A DNA stretch of 7,639 nt from Actinomycetota bacterium (GCA_013697265.1 JACCXE010000007.1:1-7639); one strand, 5' to 3'. Counted from the first letter of the stretch, positions 1 to 5,740 are shown. Notes: generated from the sequence alone by a model not told the origin. Numbers and translations: made by a program.

Positions 1-65
1 GTCTTGCGTCCGCTATCGGGCGGCCGTTTCAAGCTCCTCCCGTAATCAGTGCTCGCGGCGTGAAA

Positions 66-215
66 TCACGCAGGTTGCTTAGCCCACACAACTTTCAGCG
101 GACGGGTTAGTGCGCCCACGAGGATCATGCCGAACAGCGCGGTGAGCGCACCGATCTCGACCGCTCGTGTCTGATCTGCGCCCAGCGTCCAGATGTGTTC
201 ACTCCAGCCGAACAC
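66..215 (-). CDS. Possible 49-residue single-helix membrane protein
   Basis: Unrecognised small ORF. A GTG start at 213-215 follows an in-frame TGA two codons earlier, and the TGA stop is at 66-68. The product begins MFGWSEHIW and has one hydrophobic stretch at about residues 20-37 (including LTALFGMILVGAL), then a basic, tryptophan-containing tail (RPLKVVWAKQ). This is consistent with a one-pass membrane protein whose C-terminus faces the cytoplasm. Its start lies 19 bases past the stop of the VOC gene on the same strand, so it could be the third gene of that transcript. Most codons in the middle end in G or C, like neighbouring genes. Against it: there is no clear Shine-Dalgarno site and no -10 box. 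It may also be the remnant of a larger gene. No function is proposed. Confidence 0.42.
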   Translation of the reverse strand: MFGWSEHIWTLGADQTRAVEIGALTALFGMILVGALTRPLKVVWAKQPA

Positions 216-234
216 GCTTCAGGTGCGGGCGCGG

Positions 235-603
235 TCAGTCGACGCGCCGGCCTAAGAGACAGAACTCGTTGCCCTCGATGTCGGCCAGCACGACCCAGGG
301 AACGTCGGCAGGTTGACCCACGTCGAGGCGCGTCGCGCCCAGAGCCAGCAGACGCTCGAGTTCTTCGGCCTGGTCGACACCCTGGGGGCTCACGTCGACA
401 TGAATGCGGTCCTTCACCGTTTTCTTTTCGGGCACGGGGACGAACACGAACATCGGGCGCGCCGTGTAGTCGCCAGTCGCCGAGGCCCACCACAAGCCGT
501 TCTCGGCCTGCGTCGCCTTCCAGCCCAACACGGAACACCAGAACTGGCAGACCCGTTCCGGGTTCTCGCAATCGAAAGAAACCTCGGTTAGCACGCTGGC
601 CAT
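235..603 (-). CDS. VOC / glyoxalase-like domain protein
   Basis: A 122-residue single-domain protein of the vicinal oxygen chelate superfamily. It shows two beta-alpha-beta-beta-beta half-modules. The first begins LTEVSFDCENPERVCQFW and reads into the family signature FWCSVLGW (residues 21-28). The second carries RIHVDV (66-71) and VLADIEGNEFCLL (105-117), matching the common 'DPEGNEFCL' ending. H68 and E113 are the expected ligand positions, although the first-module ligand is less obvious. The family includes glyoxalases, dioxygenases, and resistance or binding proteins; the substrate cannot be assigned, and cytoplasmic location is inferred from the lack of a signal peptide. The ATG at 601-603 is preceded by GAGGTG five bases away, and that site overlaps the upstream DUF402 stop codon. 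This points to co-transcription and coupled translation. Confidence 0.9.
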   Translation of the reverse strand: MASVLTEVSFDCENPERVCQFWCSVLGWKATQAENGLWWASATGDYTARPMFVFVPVPEKKTVKDRIHVDVSPQGVDQAEELERLLALGATRLDVGQPADVPWVVLADIEGNEFCLLGRRVD

Positions 604-608
604 GACGT

Positions 609-614
609 CACCTC
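609..614 (-). promoter_or_regulatory. Shine-Dalgarno site of the VOC gene
   Basis: GAGGTG on the minus strand lies five bases before the ATG at 603 and overlaps the TGA stop of the DUF402 gene (613-615). It fixes the VOC start. It also shows that this organism uses conventional ribosome binding inside operons, while operon-head genes appear leaderless. Confidence 0.7.
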
Positions 615-1263
615 AAATCTCGTTCGGGAACAGTTCGTAGGCAGCCATACCCGTAAGCGCGGCATATTCGTCCGGCAGCGATGGGATGGGCCAGGACGGA
701 TCGGGCGTCCATCGCAACCAGCTGCCGTCATAGGGAGCGTCGCGTCGGTTCATCGCGTCGAAGACTTCTTCGCCGTGGGTGCGGATCGCGACGGCTTCGG
801 CCGGCGTGAATTTGCCGAGGGCGATGGCCGCTTCGAGCTCGTCCTCGTCCTTCCATCCGACCGTGCCCGTCGTGAGATCAAGCCAGACGTCCAGCACGTG
901 ATCGATCGTGTGCACGCCGAGGTCGCTGCGGCGCAGTGGGTCCTCGAGGTTGCCGTACCAGCCCCAGATTTGTGCGTAATCGCCGGGGCGGCGGAACAGC
1001 CAACTCGAATGCGCTTGGCCTGGGTACGTCACCCGCAGCACGCCGGCGCCGAACCAGGGGACCACGGCGAACTGTTTGTCGCAGGTGAAACGGTCGGCAA
1101 CCGGGCGGGCTCGGAGGTCGAGCCCGTCGGCGGGGATCGCTCGGCAGACAGGTGTTCCCGGCGCGACCCACACGGCGAGACAATCGTCGTCTTGAACGAC
1201 CGTTACTGGCAGGATCTCGCGCCGATAGCACCAGAGAATCACTTCGCCCGGTTTCCACGTCAC
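613..1263 (-). CDS. DUF402 domain protein (FomD/Ntdp-like)
   Basis: A 216-residue DUF402 protein with a GTG start at 1261-1263. The N-terminal half is beta-rich with many aromatic residues (FAVVPWFGAGVLRV about 65-78; SWLF 87-90; WGWYGNLEDPL 100-110). The diagnostic block follows: DHVLDVWLD at 121-129, then WKDEDELEAAIALGKF at 137-152. In characterised relatives (FomD of fosfomycin biosynthesis, and Ntdp nucleoside di-/triphosphatases) such Asp, Lys and Glu residues bind divalent metals next to a phosphate-containing substrate. Here D125, D129, K138, D139, D141 and E142 are the likely equivalents. A role as a nucleotide-type phosphohydrolase is an inference; there is no fosfomycin gene nearby. 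It heads the leftward transcript with the VOC gene 9 bases downstream, and has a TANNNT box 7 bases before the GTG, implying a leaderless mRNA. Confidence 0.85.
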   Translation of the reverse strand: MTWKPGEVILWCYRREILPVTVVQDDDCLAVWVAPGTPVCRAIPADGLDLRARPVADRFTCDKQFAVVPWFGAGVLRVTYPGQAHSSWLFRRPGDYAQIWGWYGNLEDPLRRSDLGVHTIDHVLDVWLDLTTGTVGWKDEDELEAAIALGKFTPAEAVAIRTHGEEVFDAMNRRDAPYDGSWLRWTPDPSWPIPSLPDEYAALTGMAAYELFPNEI

Positions 1264-1270
1264 GGCCGCA

Positions 1271-1276
1271 ACGGTA
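1271..1276 (-). promoter_or_regulatory. -10 box, leaderless promoter of the DUF402 gene
   Basis: TACCGT on the minus strand fits TANNNT and ends 7 bases before the GTG at 1263. Transcription would therefore start at or next to the start codon. No convincing -35 element is visible, and the upstream DNA is the opposing promoter. Confidence 0.55.
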
Positions 1277-1282
1277 CGCAGT

Positions 1283-1288
1283 TACGTT
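1283..1288 (+). promoter_or_regulatory. -10 box, leaderless promoter of the PEP mutase-family gene
   Basis: TACGTT fits TANNNT and ends 6 bases before the ATG at 1295, the spacing expected if the A of ATG is the first transcribed base. There is no Shine-Dalgarno sequence before this ATG, which agrees with a leaderless transcript. Confidence 0.6.
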
Positions 1289-1294
1289 GCGTCG

Positions 1295-2104
1295 ATGGCA
1301 CAGCTGACAGGTAAGGCCGCACAGTTCCTCGCGCTGCACCAACCGGGCGCACCGCTGCTCCAGCCGAATGCGTTCGACATCGGCTCGGCCAAGATTCTCG
1401 AGTCGCTCGGCTTCGGGGCGATCGCGACCACCAGCGGCGGCTTCGCGGGCACGGTGGGCCGCCTCGACGGGCAGATGTCGCGCGACGACGTGTTAGGGCA
1501 CTGCGCCGATCTCGTGGCCGCGGTCGCGGTCCCGGTGGCGGCCGACTTCGAGAATGGGTTCGCCGACGAACCCGCCCAGGTCACAGCCAACGTCGCGCTG
1601 GCGGCGGCGACCGGGCTCGCCGGCTGTTCGGTGGAGGACTGGTCTGGCTCCGAGATTTACGAAATGCCGCTCGCGGCCGAGCGCATCGCGGCCGCGGCCG
1701 AGGCCGCCCACACCGGCACCACGCAACTCGTGCTCACGGCGCGGGCCGAGAACCTCATCCGCGGCCGCGACGACCTCGCCGACACCATCGCCCGACTGCA
1801 GGCCTACCAACAGGCGGGGGCCGACGTGCTCTTCGCTCCCGGGCTGCGAACCGTCGAGCAAATCAAGGCCGTGACCGAATCGGTAGAAGCCCCGGTCAAC
1901 GTGCTCGTAAGCGCGGGCGCCCCGCCTTTAGCCGAAGTCGCCGCGGCGGGCGCGGCGCGCATCTCGGTGGGCGGATCGCTGGCGATCGTCGCCTATGCCG
2001 CGCTGGTCGAAGCGGCCAATGAGCTCAGAGAGCGCGGCACCTACGACGCGATCGCGCACGCCTTCGGTTCCGCGGCGGCCATCCGTGCCGCGTTTGGCGC
2101 GTAG
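1295..2104 (+). CDS. Isocitrate lyase / PEP mutase family protein
   Basis: A 269-residue TIM-barrel enzyme of the PEP mutase/isocitrate lyase superfamily. These enzymes make or break C-C or P-C bonds in small 2-oxo or hydroxy acids using Mg2+. Visible signatures in order: NAFDIGSA (25-32), TTSGGF (45-50), the metal-binding ADFENGFAD (83-91), SVEDWSG (112-118), TARAENLIRG (148-157), GADVLFAPG (175-183) and RISVGG (222-227). The KKCGH loop of true isocitrate lyase is absent, so it is not glyoxylate-shunt AceA. The length fits the smaller lyase/decarboxylase branch (oxaloacetate, 2,3-dimethylmalate or methylisocitrate type), but the exact substrate is not readable. The ATG at 1295 is supported by the -10 box at 1283-1288. 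It is first in a rightward group, and the next gene starts 2 bases after its stop. Confidence 0.9.
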   Translation: MAQLTGKAAQFLALHQPGAPLLQPNAFDIGSAKILESLGFGAIATTSGGFAGTVGRLDGQMSRDDVLGHCADLVAAVAVPVAADFENGFADEPAQVTANVALAAATGLAGCSVEDWSGSEIYEMPLAAERIAAAAEAAHTGTTQLVLTARAENLIRGRDDLADTIARLQAYQQAGADVLFAPGLRTVEQIKAVTESVEAPVNVLVSAGAPPLAEVAAAGAARISVGGSLAIVAYAALVEAANELRERGTYDAIAHAFGSAAAIRAAFGA

Positions 2105-2106
2105 CG

Positions 2107-2976
2107 ATGCGCGTAGGTGTCTGCATCCTGCCCGAGGACCGGTGGCCGGTCGCCGCTGAGAAGTGGCGGCAGGCCGAAGCGCTCGGCTTCGCGCACGCGT
2201 GGACGTACGACCACCTCAACTGGCGAGACCTGCGCGATGGTCCGTGGTTTTCGGCCATACCGACACTCACCGGAGCCGCGACCGTCACGACCGCGATGCG
2301 CCTGGGCACGCTGGTCGCGTCACCCAACTTCCGTCACCCCGTGTCCTTCGCGCGTGAGGTGATCACGCTCGACGACGTTTCGGCCGGGCGATTCACGCTT
2401 GGATTCGGAGCCGGCGGCGACGGGTGGGACGCGACGGTCCTGGGTCAAGACCCGTGGTCACCAAAGGAACGGTCGGCGCGCTTCAGCGAGTTCGTCGAGA
2501 TCCTCGATCGGCTCCTGCGCGAACCTGAACTCACGGTTGAAGGGGATTTCTACGCCGCCAACGACGCGCGCACGCACCCAGGCTGCGTGCAGTATCCCCG
2601 TGTGCCGTTCGCCATCGCCGCAGTCGGGCCGAACGCGATGCGGATCGCGGCGAAGTTCGGCACTACGTGGGTCACGACCGGGCCGCGTGACTATGGAGGC
2701 CAGCCGTTGGGCGCCACGGCCGGCGCGGCCGCGGTCGCCAAGCAGATGGCGCGCCTTGACGAAGCGTGCGCGGCACAAGATCGCGACCCCTCCACGATCG
2801 AACGACTGGTGCTGACCGGGCTCCAACTCGACGGCGGGCTGCGCTCGGCTGACGAATTCGACGAGGTTAAAGGCGCGTACGCCGCGGTAGGTGTAACCGA
2901 CTTGGTCGTTCACTGGCCCCGCTCCACCGAACCGTACAAGGGGGATCCGGAGTTGCTGGGTCGAATCGACATTTGA
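2107..2976 (+). CDS. LLM-class flavin/F420-dependent oxidoreductase (first copy)
   Basis: A 289-residue luciferase-like monooxygenase-fold enzyme, probably using F420 or FMN for hydride transfer; substrate unknown. It opens MRVGVCILPE, followed by WRQAEALGFAHAWTYDHL (20-37, with the usual Asp-His pair at the substrate entrance). It then shows the strand TTAMRLGTLV (61-70), SPNFRHPVSFAREV (72-85) and SAGRFTLGFGAGG (92-104), a hallmark of the family near the cofactor phosphate. VPFAIAAVGPNAMRIAAKFG (166-185) matches the usual 'P..iga.G..alrlaA..aD' strand. The ATG lies 2 bases after the stop of the PEP mutase-family gene and has neither a Shine-Dalgarno site nor a TANNNT box, so translation is presumably coupled. 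The sequence differs clearly from the second luciferase-like gene downstream, so this is not a recent duplication. Confidence 0.9.
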   Translation: MRVGVCILPEDRWPVAAEKWRQAEALGFAHAWTYDHLNWRDLRDGPWFSAIPTLTGAATVTTAMRLGTLVASPNFRHPVSFAREVITLDDVSAGRFTLGFGAGGDGWDATVLGQDPWSPKERSARFSEFVEILDRLLREPELTVEGDFYAANDARTHPGCVQYPRVPFAIAAVGPNAMRIAAKFGTTWVTTGPRDYGGQPLGATAGAAAVAKQMARLDEACAAQDRDPSTIERLVLTGLQLDGGLRSADEFDEVKGAYAAVGVTDLVVHWPRSTEPYKGDPELLGRIDI

Positions 2977-3010
2977 GCGACGACGCCCCTCTCGCGGAGA
3001 CGCACGCGGC

Positions 3011-3016
3011 TACTTT
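3011..3016 (+). promoter_or_regulatory. -10 box, leaderless promoter of the second LLM gene
   Basis: TACTTT fits TANNNT and ends 7 bases before the ATG at 3024. It lies in the 47-base gap after the first LLM gene. This supports the ATG over a TTG start further upstream, and suggests the second LLM gene can be transcribed independently of the operon. Confidence 0.55.
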
Positions 3017-3023
3017 CGCCGCC

Positions 3024-3785
3024 ATGGCACTTTGCAAAGTCGGCGTTCAATTCCACCCGCAGGACTGCACGATCGATCAGTTGCGTGACGGTTGGAAGGC
3101 GGCCGACGCTATGGGCGTCGACTCGATCTGGGTGTGGGATCACTTCTACCCGCTTTACGGGAATCCGGACGCCGCGCACTTCGAAGGTTGGTCGTTGCTC
3201 GCCGCGATCGCATGCGAGACGACAAACGCGCAGTTCGGTGCCCTCGTCGGGTGCAACAGCTACCGGAACCCCGAGTTGCTCGCCGACATGTCGCGCACCA
3301 TCGATCACCTTTCCGGCGGCCGTTTTATTCTCGGCATCGGCTCGGGATGGTTCGAGCGGGACTACGACGAGTACGGCTACGAGTTCGGCACTGCTTTCGG
3401 TCGGCTGACGGCGCTGGGCGAATCGCTACCCCGCATAAAGTCGCGGTTGTCGAAGCTGAATCCACCGCCGGTTGGCGCCATGCCGATCATGATTGGCGGC
3501 GGCGGCGAGAAGGTCACGCTCCGCCTCGTCGCCGAGTACGCCGACATGTGGAACGTCGGGTCGAGTCCCAGTGAGTTCAAGAAGAAGAGCGCGATCCTCG
3601 ACGAGTGGTGCGCCAAGGTCGGGCGCGATCCGAAGGCGGTTGAGCGCACGGTGATGCTGAGCAATCCGACGGCGGAACTCATAGCGAAGTTCATCGATGC
3701 CGGCGCCGAGCACGTCATCGTGAGCCTCGGCCCCCCGTTCGATCTGGGCCAGGTCGAGATCGCGATGACCGCCGCGCAGAAGTAG
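3024..3785 (+). CDS. LLM-class F420-dependent oxidoreductase (second copy)
   Basis: A 253-residue luciferase-like enzyme of the F420-dependent type. Family blocks: MALCKVGVQFHPQ (1-13), DSIWVWDHFYPLYGNPD (33-49), FEGWSLLAAIACETT (53-67), GALVGCNSYRNPELLADM (72-89), DHLSGGRFILGIGSGWFERD (94-113), YDEYGYEFGT (114-123), NPPPVGAMPIMIGGGGEKVT (146-165) and AEYADMWN (170-177). Cytoplasmic redox enzyme with unknown substrate. The ATG at 3024 is preferred because it directly begins the first barrel strand and has a -10 box 7 bases upstream. A TTG at 2973, overlapping the previous stop, would add 17 residues (including SDDAPLAETH) with no family resemblance. The C-terminal part after about residue 212 looks somewhat short for the family, but it still ends in the expected final helix. 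Confidence 0.9.
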   Translation: MALCKVGVQFHPQDCTIDQLRDGWKAADAMGVDSIWVWDHFYPLYGNPDAAHFEGWSLLAAIACETTNAQFGALVGCNSYRNPELLADMSRTIDHLSGGRFILGIGSGWFERDYDEYGYEFGTAFGRLTALGESLPRIKSRLSKLNPPPVGAMPIMIGGGGEKVTLRLVAEYADMWNVGSSPSEFKKKSAILDEWCAKVGRDPKAVERTVMLSNPTAELIAKFIDAGAEHVIVSLGPPFDLGQVEIAMTAAQK

Positions 3786-3810
3786 CGCCCGGCCGTTACA
3801 CGCCGGACGC
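3785..3810 (-). terminator. GC-rich hairpin across two convergent stop codons
   Basis: Read on the minus strand, 3810-3802 pairs with 3793-3785 as a 9-bp stem with one G-U pair, closing an 8-base loop. On the plus strand the same stem has one C-A mismatch and eight pairs. The hairpin begins at the last base of the second LLM stop codon and contains the TAA of the CPBP gene, with a 10-bp gap between the two genes. There is no run of T, so it would be a non-canonical terminator. It could serve both directions. Confidence 0.45.
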
Positions 3811-4425
3811 CAGTGCCACAGCGATGATCACGAACACCGTGACGTTGTAGGCGAGGTGTGCCCGTGTGCTTTCGGCCACGCCGGCGGCCGGCGAACCACC
3901 GGCGCGGAATCCGCGTAGGTAGCACCACGTGAAGTAGCCGCCGCCGATCGACAGTGCCATGCCCACACCGATCGGAATGCCGATGAGGCAGTGGATCATC
4001 CCGAACTGCACAGCGCGTCCGATCCGGCGTCGCGTCGACCAACACTCGGCACCGCGGCGAAAGCGTTGTTCTTCGGCTTCGGCAAACAGCGGTAACGCGG
4101 GCAGCAGCATCGCCACGAAAACGGCGGGGAGAACGAACTCGAGCGGACCGCCGCTATCCCGGCTGGATACGCCGAGCACCGGACTGCCGACGCCGCCGAT
4201 CGCACTCCACCAACCCCAGGACAAGCCGGGCACGAGCATCAACGCGCTGGCCACGACGAGCACAGCGAACAGCACGGGCCAGCACCACAGGAAGTGACGC
4301 AACCGCAGCCCCCGCACGATGCCAAGGACATGATCGCGTACGTCGCGGCGGGCCATGAGCCGTGTGCCGCTGAATAGCCGCACGCCGACGAAGGCGAGTG
4401 CGGCAAAGGTGAGCAAGTCCAGCAC
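3796..4425 (-). CDS. CPBP-type (CAAX protease-like) intramembrane protein
   Basis: A 209-residue, highly hydrophobic protein with about five membrane segments (roughly residues 1-20, 45-68, 95-115, 140-168 and 189-207). The three CPBP family motifs appear in order: EExxxR at 118-123 (EEQRFR), FxxxH at 141-145 (FGMIH) and HxxxN at 190-194 (HLAYN). In CPBP intramembrane peptidases (Rce1-like) the Glu and His residues form the catalytic site. The rest of the sequence diverges from typical members, so activity is an inference and substrates are unknown. The GTG at 4423-4425 is the first start after an in-frame TGA. A strong GAGGTGAG sits 11 bases before it, slightly far. The gene diverges from the acyl-CoA dehydrogenase (19-bp gap) and converges on the second LLM gene. 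Confidence 0.7.
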   Translation of the reverse strand: MLDLLTFAALAFVGVRLFSGTRLMARRDVRDHVLGIVRGLRLRHFLWCWPVLFAVLVVASALMLVPGLSWGWWSAIGGVGSPVLGVSSRDSGGPLEFVLPAVFVAMLLPALPLFAEAEEQRFRRGAECWSTRRRIGRAVQFGMIHCLIGIPIGVGMALSIGGGYFTWCYLRGFRAGGSPAAGVAESTRAHLAYNVTVFVIIAVALASGV

Positions 4426-4430
4426 CGATG

Positions 4431-4436
4431 TAGGTT
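4431..4436 (+). promoter_or_regulatory. -10 box, leaderless promoter of the acyl-CoA dehydrogenase
   Basis: TAGGTT fits TANNNT and ends 8 bases before the ATG at 4445. The promoter fits inside the 19-bp gap between divergent genes. On the other strand, 4437-4444 reads GAGGTGAG, a possible ribosome site for the CPBP gene, so the two signals interlock. This also implies that the CPBP mRNA starts inside the dehydrogenase coding region. Confidence 0.5.
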
Positions 4437-4444
4437 CTCACCTC

Positions 4445-5737
4445 ATGGCATGGGACTTTTCTACGGAGCCGGAATTCGAAGAGAAGCTGGCGTGGATGCG
4501 CGGCTTCGTGCGCGAGGAAATCTTCCCGCTCGAGACGCTCGACCTCACCCACGAGCAGTTCCTCAAGGCGATCGCGCCGATGCAAGCCGAGGTGAGGGCG
4601 CAAGGCCTGTGGGCCGCGCACCTTCCCCCCGAGTTGGGCGGTGGCGGTTTCGGCCAGGTGAAGCTCGGCCTCATGCACGAGATCCTCGGTCAATGCTCGA
4701 TGGCGCCCGTCGTGTTCGGCAACAACGCGCCCGACTCGGGCAACGCGGAACTACTCGCGGTCGGAATGGAGTCCAGCGGCCGCCACGACCACCGCGAGAA
4801 GTTCCTGCAACCCTTACTCGACGGCAAGATCCGTTCCGCCTTCTCGATGACCGAGCCCGGCGCGGGCGCCGACCCGACGCTGCTCACCACGACGGCTCTG
4901 CGCGACGGCGACGAGTGGGTGATCAACGGTCACAAATGGTTTACGTCAAACGGGTCGGTCGCCGACATCCTGTTGGTGATGGCCGTGACCAACTCCGACG
5001 TTCATCCATACCAGGGCAGCTCGATGATCGTGGTGCCCGCCGACGCGCCGGGTGTGAACATCGTGCGCGACATCCCGACGATGGAGCACCCGACCGAGCA
5101 CTTCGGGCGCATTGGCGGCCACAGCGAAGTGATCTACACCGACGTGCGGGTGCCCTACGACAACCTGATCGGCCTCGAAGGCGAGGGCTTCGTGCTGGCC
5201 CAGAAGCGCCTCGGCCCCGGCCGCATCCATCACTGCATGCGCTGGCTGGGCCAATCCAAACGTGCTTTCGACATGTTGTGCGAACGCGCCGTCTCCCGGT
5301 ATACCCACGGTTCTGTGCTGGCCGAAAAGCAGACCATTCAGAACTGGGTGGCCGACTCGATGGCCGAGATGTCCGCGGCCCGTCTCATGACGTTGCAGGC
5401 CGCGTGGAAGATGGATCAGGTCGGTGCGCCCGCCGCCCGCGTCGAGATCGCGATGATCAAGTACTACGGAGCGACGGTGCTTTACAACGTGATCGACCGC
5501 GCCATCCAAATCCATGGCTCGCTGGGTTTCTCTACCGACCTTCCGCTCGAGCACATGTACCGCGCCGCGCGCGCGGCTCGTATCTACGACGGACCCGATG
5601 AGGTGCACAAGGTGACCGTTGCCCGCAAGACGCTGAAGGACTACAAGCCGGTCGAGGTGCCGACCGAACACGTGCCGACGCGCCGCGAGGCGGCCAAACG
5701 CAAGTTCGCCGAGATTCTGGACATGACCTCCGAGTAA
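4445..5737 (+). CDS. Acyl-CoA dehydrogenase, ACAD10/11-like
   Basis: A 430-residue FAD-dependent acyl-CoA dehydrogenase that introduces an alpha,beta double bond into an acyl-CoA. An N-terminal helical domain (with WAAHLPPELGGGGFG about 56-70) is followed by FSMTEPGAGADP (133-144, flavin contact) and WVINGHKWFTSNG (158-170). Next come the beta-domain exit HSEVIYTDVRVP (226-237), GPGRIHHCMRWLG (257-269), QIHGSLGFSTDLP (355-367) and YDGPDEVH (381-388). The GPGRIHHCMR and DGPDEVH motifs resemble the ACAD10/11 branch. The usual catalytic Glu of 'YEGTSE' is Asp382 here, as in that branch. The kinase domain fused to human ACAD10/11 is absent. The ATG at 4445 is preferred over in-frame starts from 4355 because homology begins there and a -10 box precedes it. 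Chain length and substrate are not readable. Confidence 0.93.
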   Translation: MAWDFSTEPEFEEKLAWMRGFVREEIFPLETLDLTHEQFLKAIAPMQAEVRAQGLWAAHLPPELGGGGFGQVKLGLMHEILGQCSMAPVVFGNNAPDSGNAELLAVGMESSGRHDHREKFLQPLLDGKIRSAFSMTEPGAGADPTLLTTTALRDGDEWVINGHKWFTSNGSVADILLVMAVTNSDVHPYQGSSMIVVPADAPGVNIVRDIPTMEHPTEHFGRIGGHSEVIYTDVRVPYDNLIGLEGEGFVLAQKRLGPGRIHHCMRWLGQSKRAFDMLCERAVSRYTHGSVLAEKQTIQNWVADSMAEMSAARLMTLQAAWKMDQVGAPAARVEIAMIKYYGATVLYNVIDRAIQIHGSLGFSTDLPLEHMYRAARAARIYDGPDEVHKVTVARKTLKDYKPVEVPTEHVPTRREAAKRKFAEILDMTSE

Positions 5738-5740
5738 TCG

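Larger units (their letters stand above)
1267..1291. promoter_or_regulatory. 25-bp inverted repeat over two divergent -10 boxes
   Basis: CGCAACG at 1267-1273 and CGTTGCG at 1285-1291 are perfect inverted copies separated by 11 bases, centred at 1279. Together they fill most of the 31-bp gap between the divergent DUF402 and PEP mutase-family genes, and each arm overlaps one of the two -10 boxes. A dimeric regulator bound here would cover both promoters at once. No regulator gene lies beside it. Part of the symmetry could simply come from two similar opposed promoters. Confidence 0.45.

Noticed and set aside
34..41. GGGAGGAG on the minus strand, a strong Shine-Dalgarno-like sequence
   Set aside because: No ATG or GTG follows at a suitable distance within the window. 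The only candidate, a TTG, is one base away.
1..45. Possible C-terminal tail of a rightward gene (ends LRPLSGGRFKLLP, TAA at 43-45)
   Set aside because: Fifteen codons cut by the window edge are too few to distinguish from chance. All three plus-strand frames stay open for a while here.
775..1314. A plus-strand frame opposite the DUF402 gene
   Set aside because: It has no family resemblance, and the DUF402 signature is clear on the other strand.
2973..3023. TTG start at 2973 giving a longer second LLM protein
   Set aside because: The extra N-terminus is unlike the family and there is no ribosome site. The ATG at 3024 has a good -10 box before it.
4355..4444. In-frame upstream start extending the acyl-CoA dehydrogenase by 30 residues
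   Set aside because: The extension lies inside the opposing CPBP gene and is low-complexity Ser/Thr/Lys-rich. Homology and the -10 box both point to the ATG at 4445.
4450..5601. A 383-codon open frame overlapping the acyl-CoA dehydrogenase on the same strand
   Set aside because: It is an arginine- and proline-rich alternative-frame shadow. The overlapping frame carries every acyl-CoA dehydrogenase motif.
4946..5671. A 241-codon minus-strand frame inside the acyl-CoA dehydrogenase
   Set aside because: It is His/Val/Gly-rich with no domain, the typical antisense shadow of a GC-rich gene.
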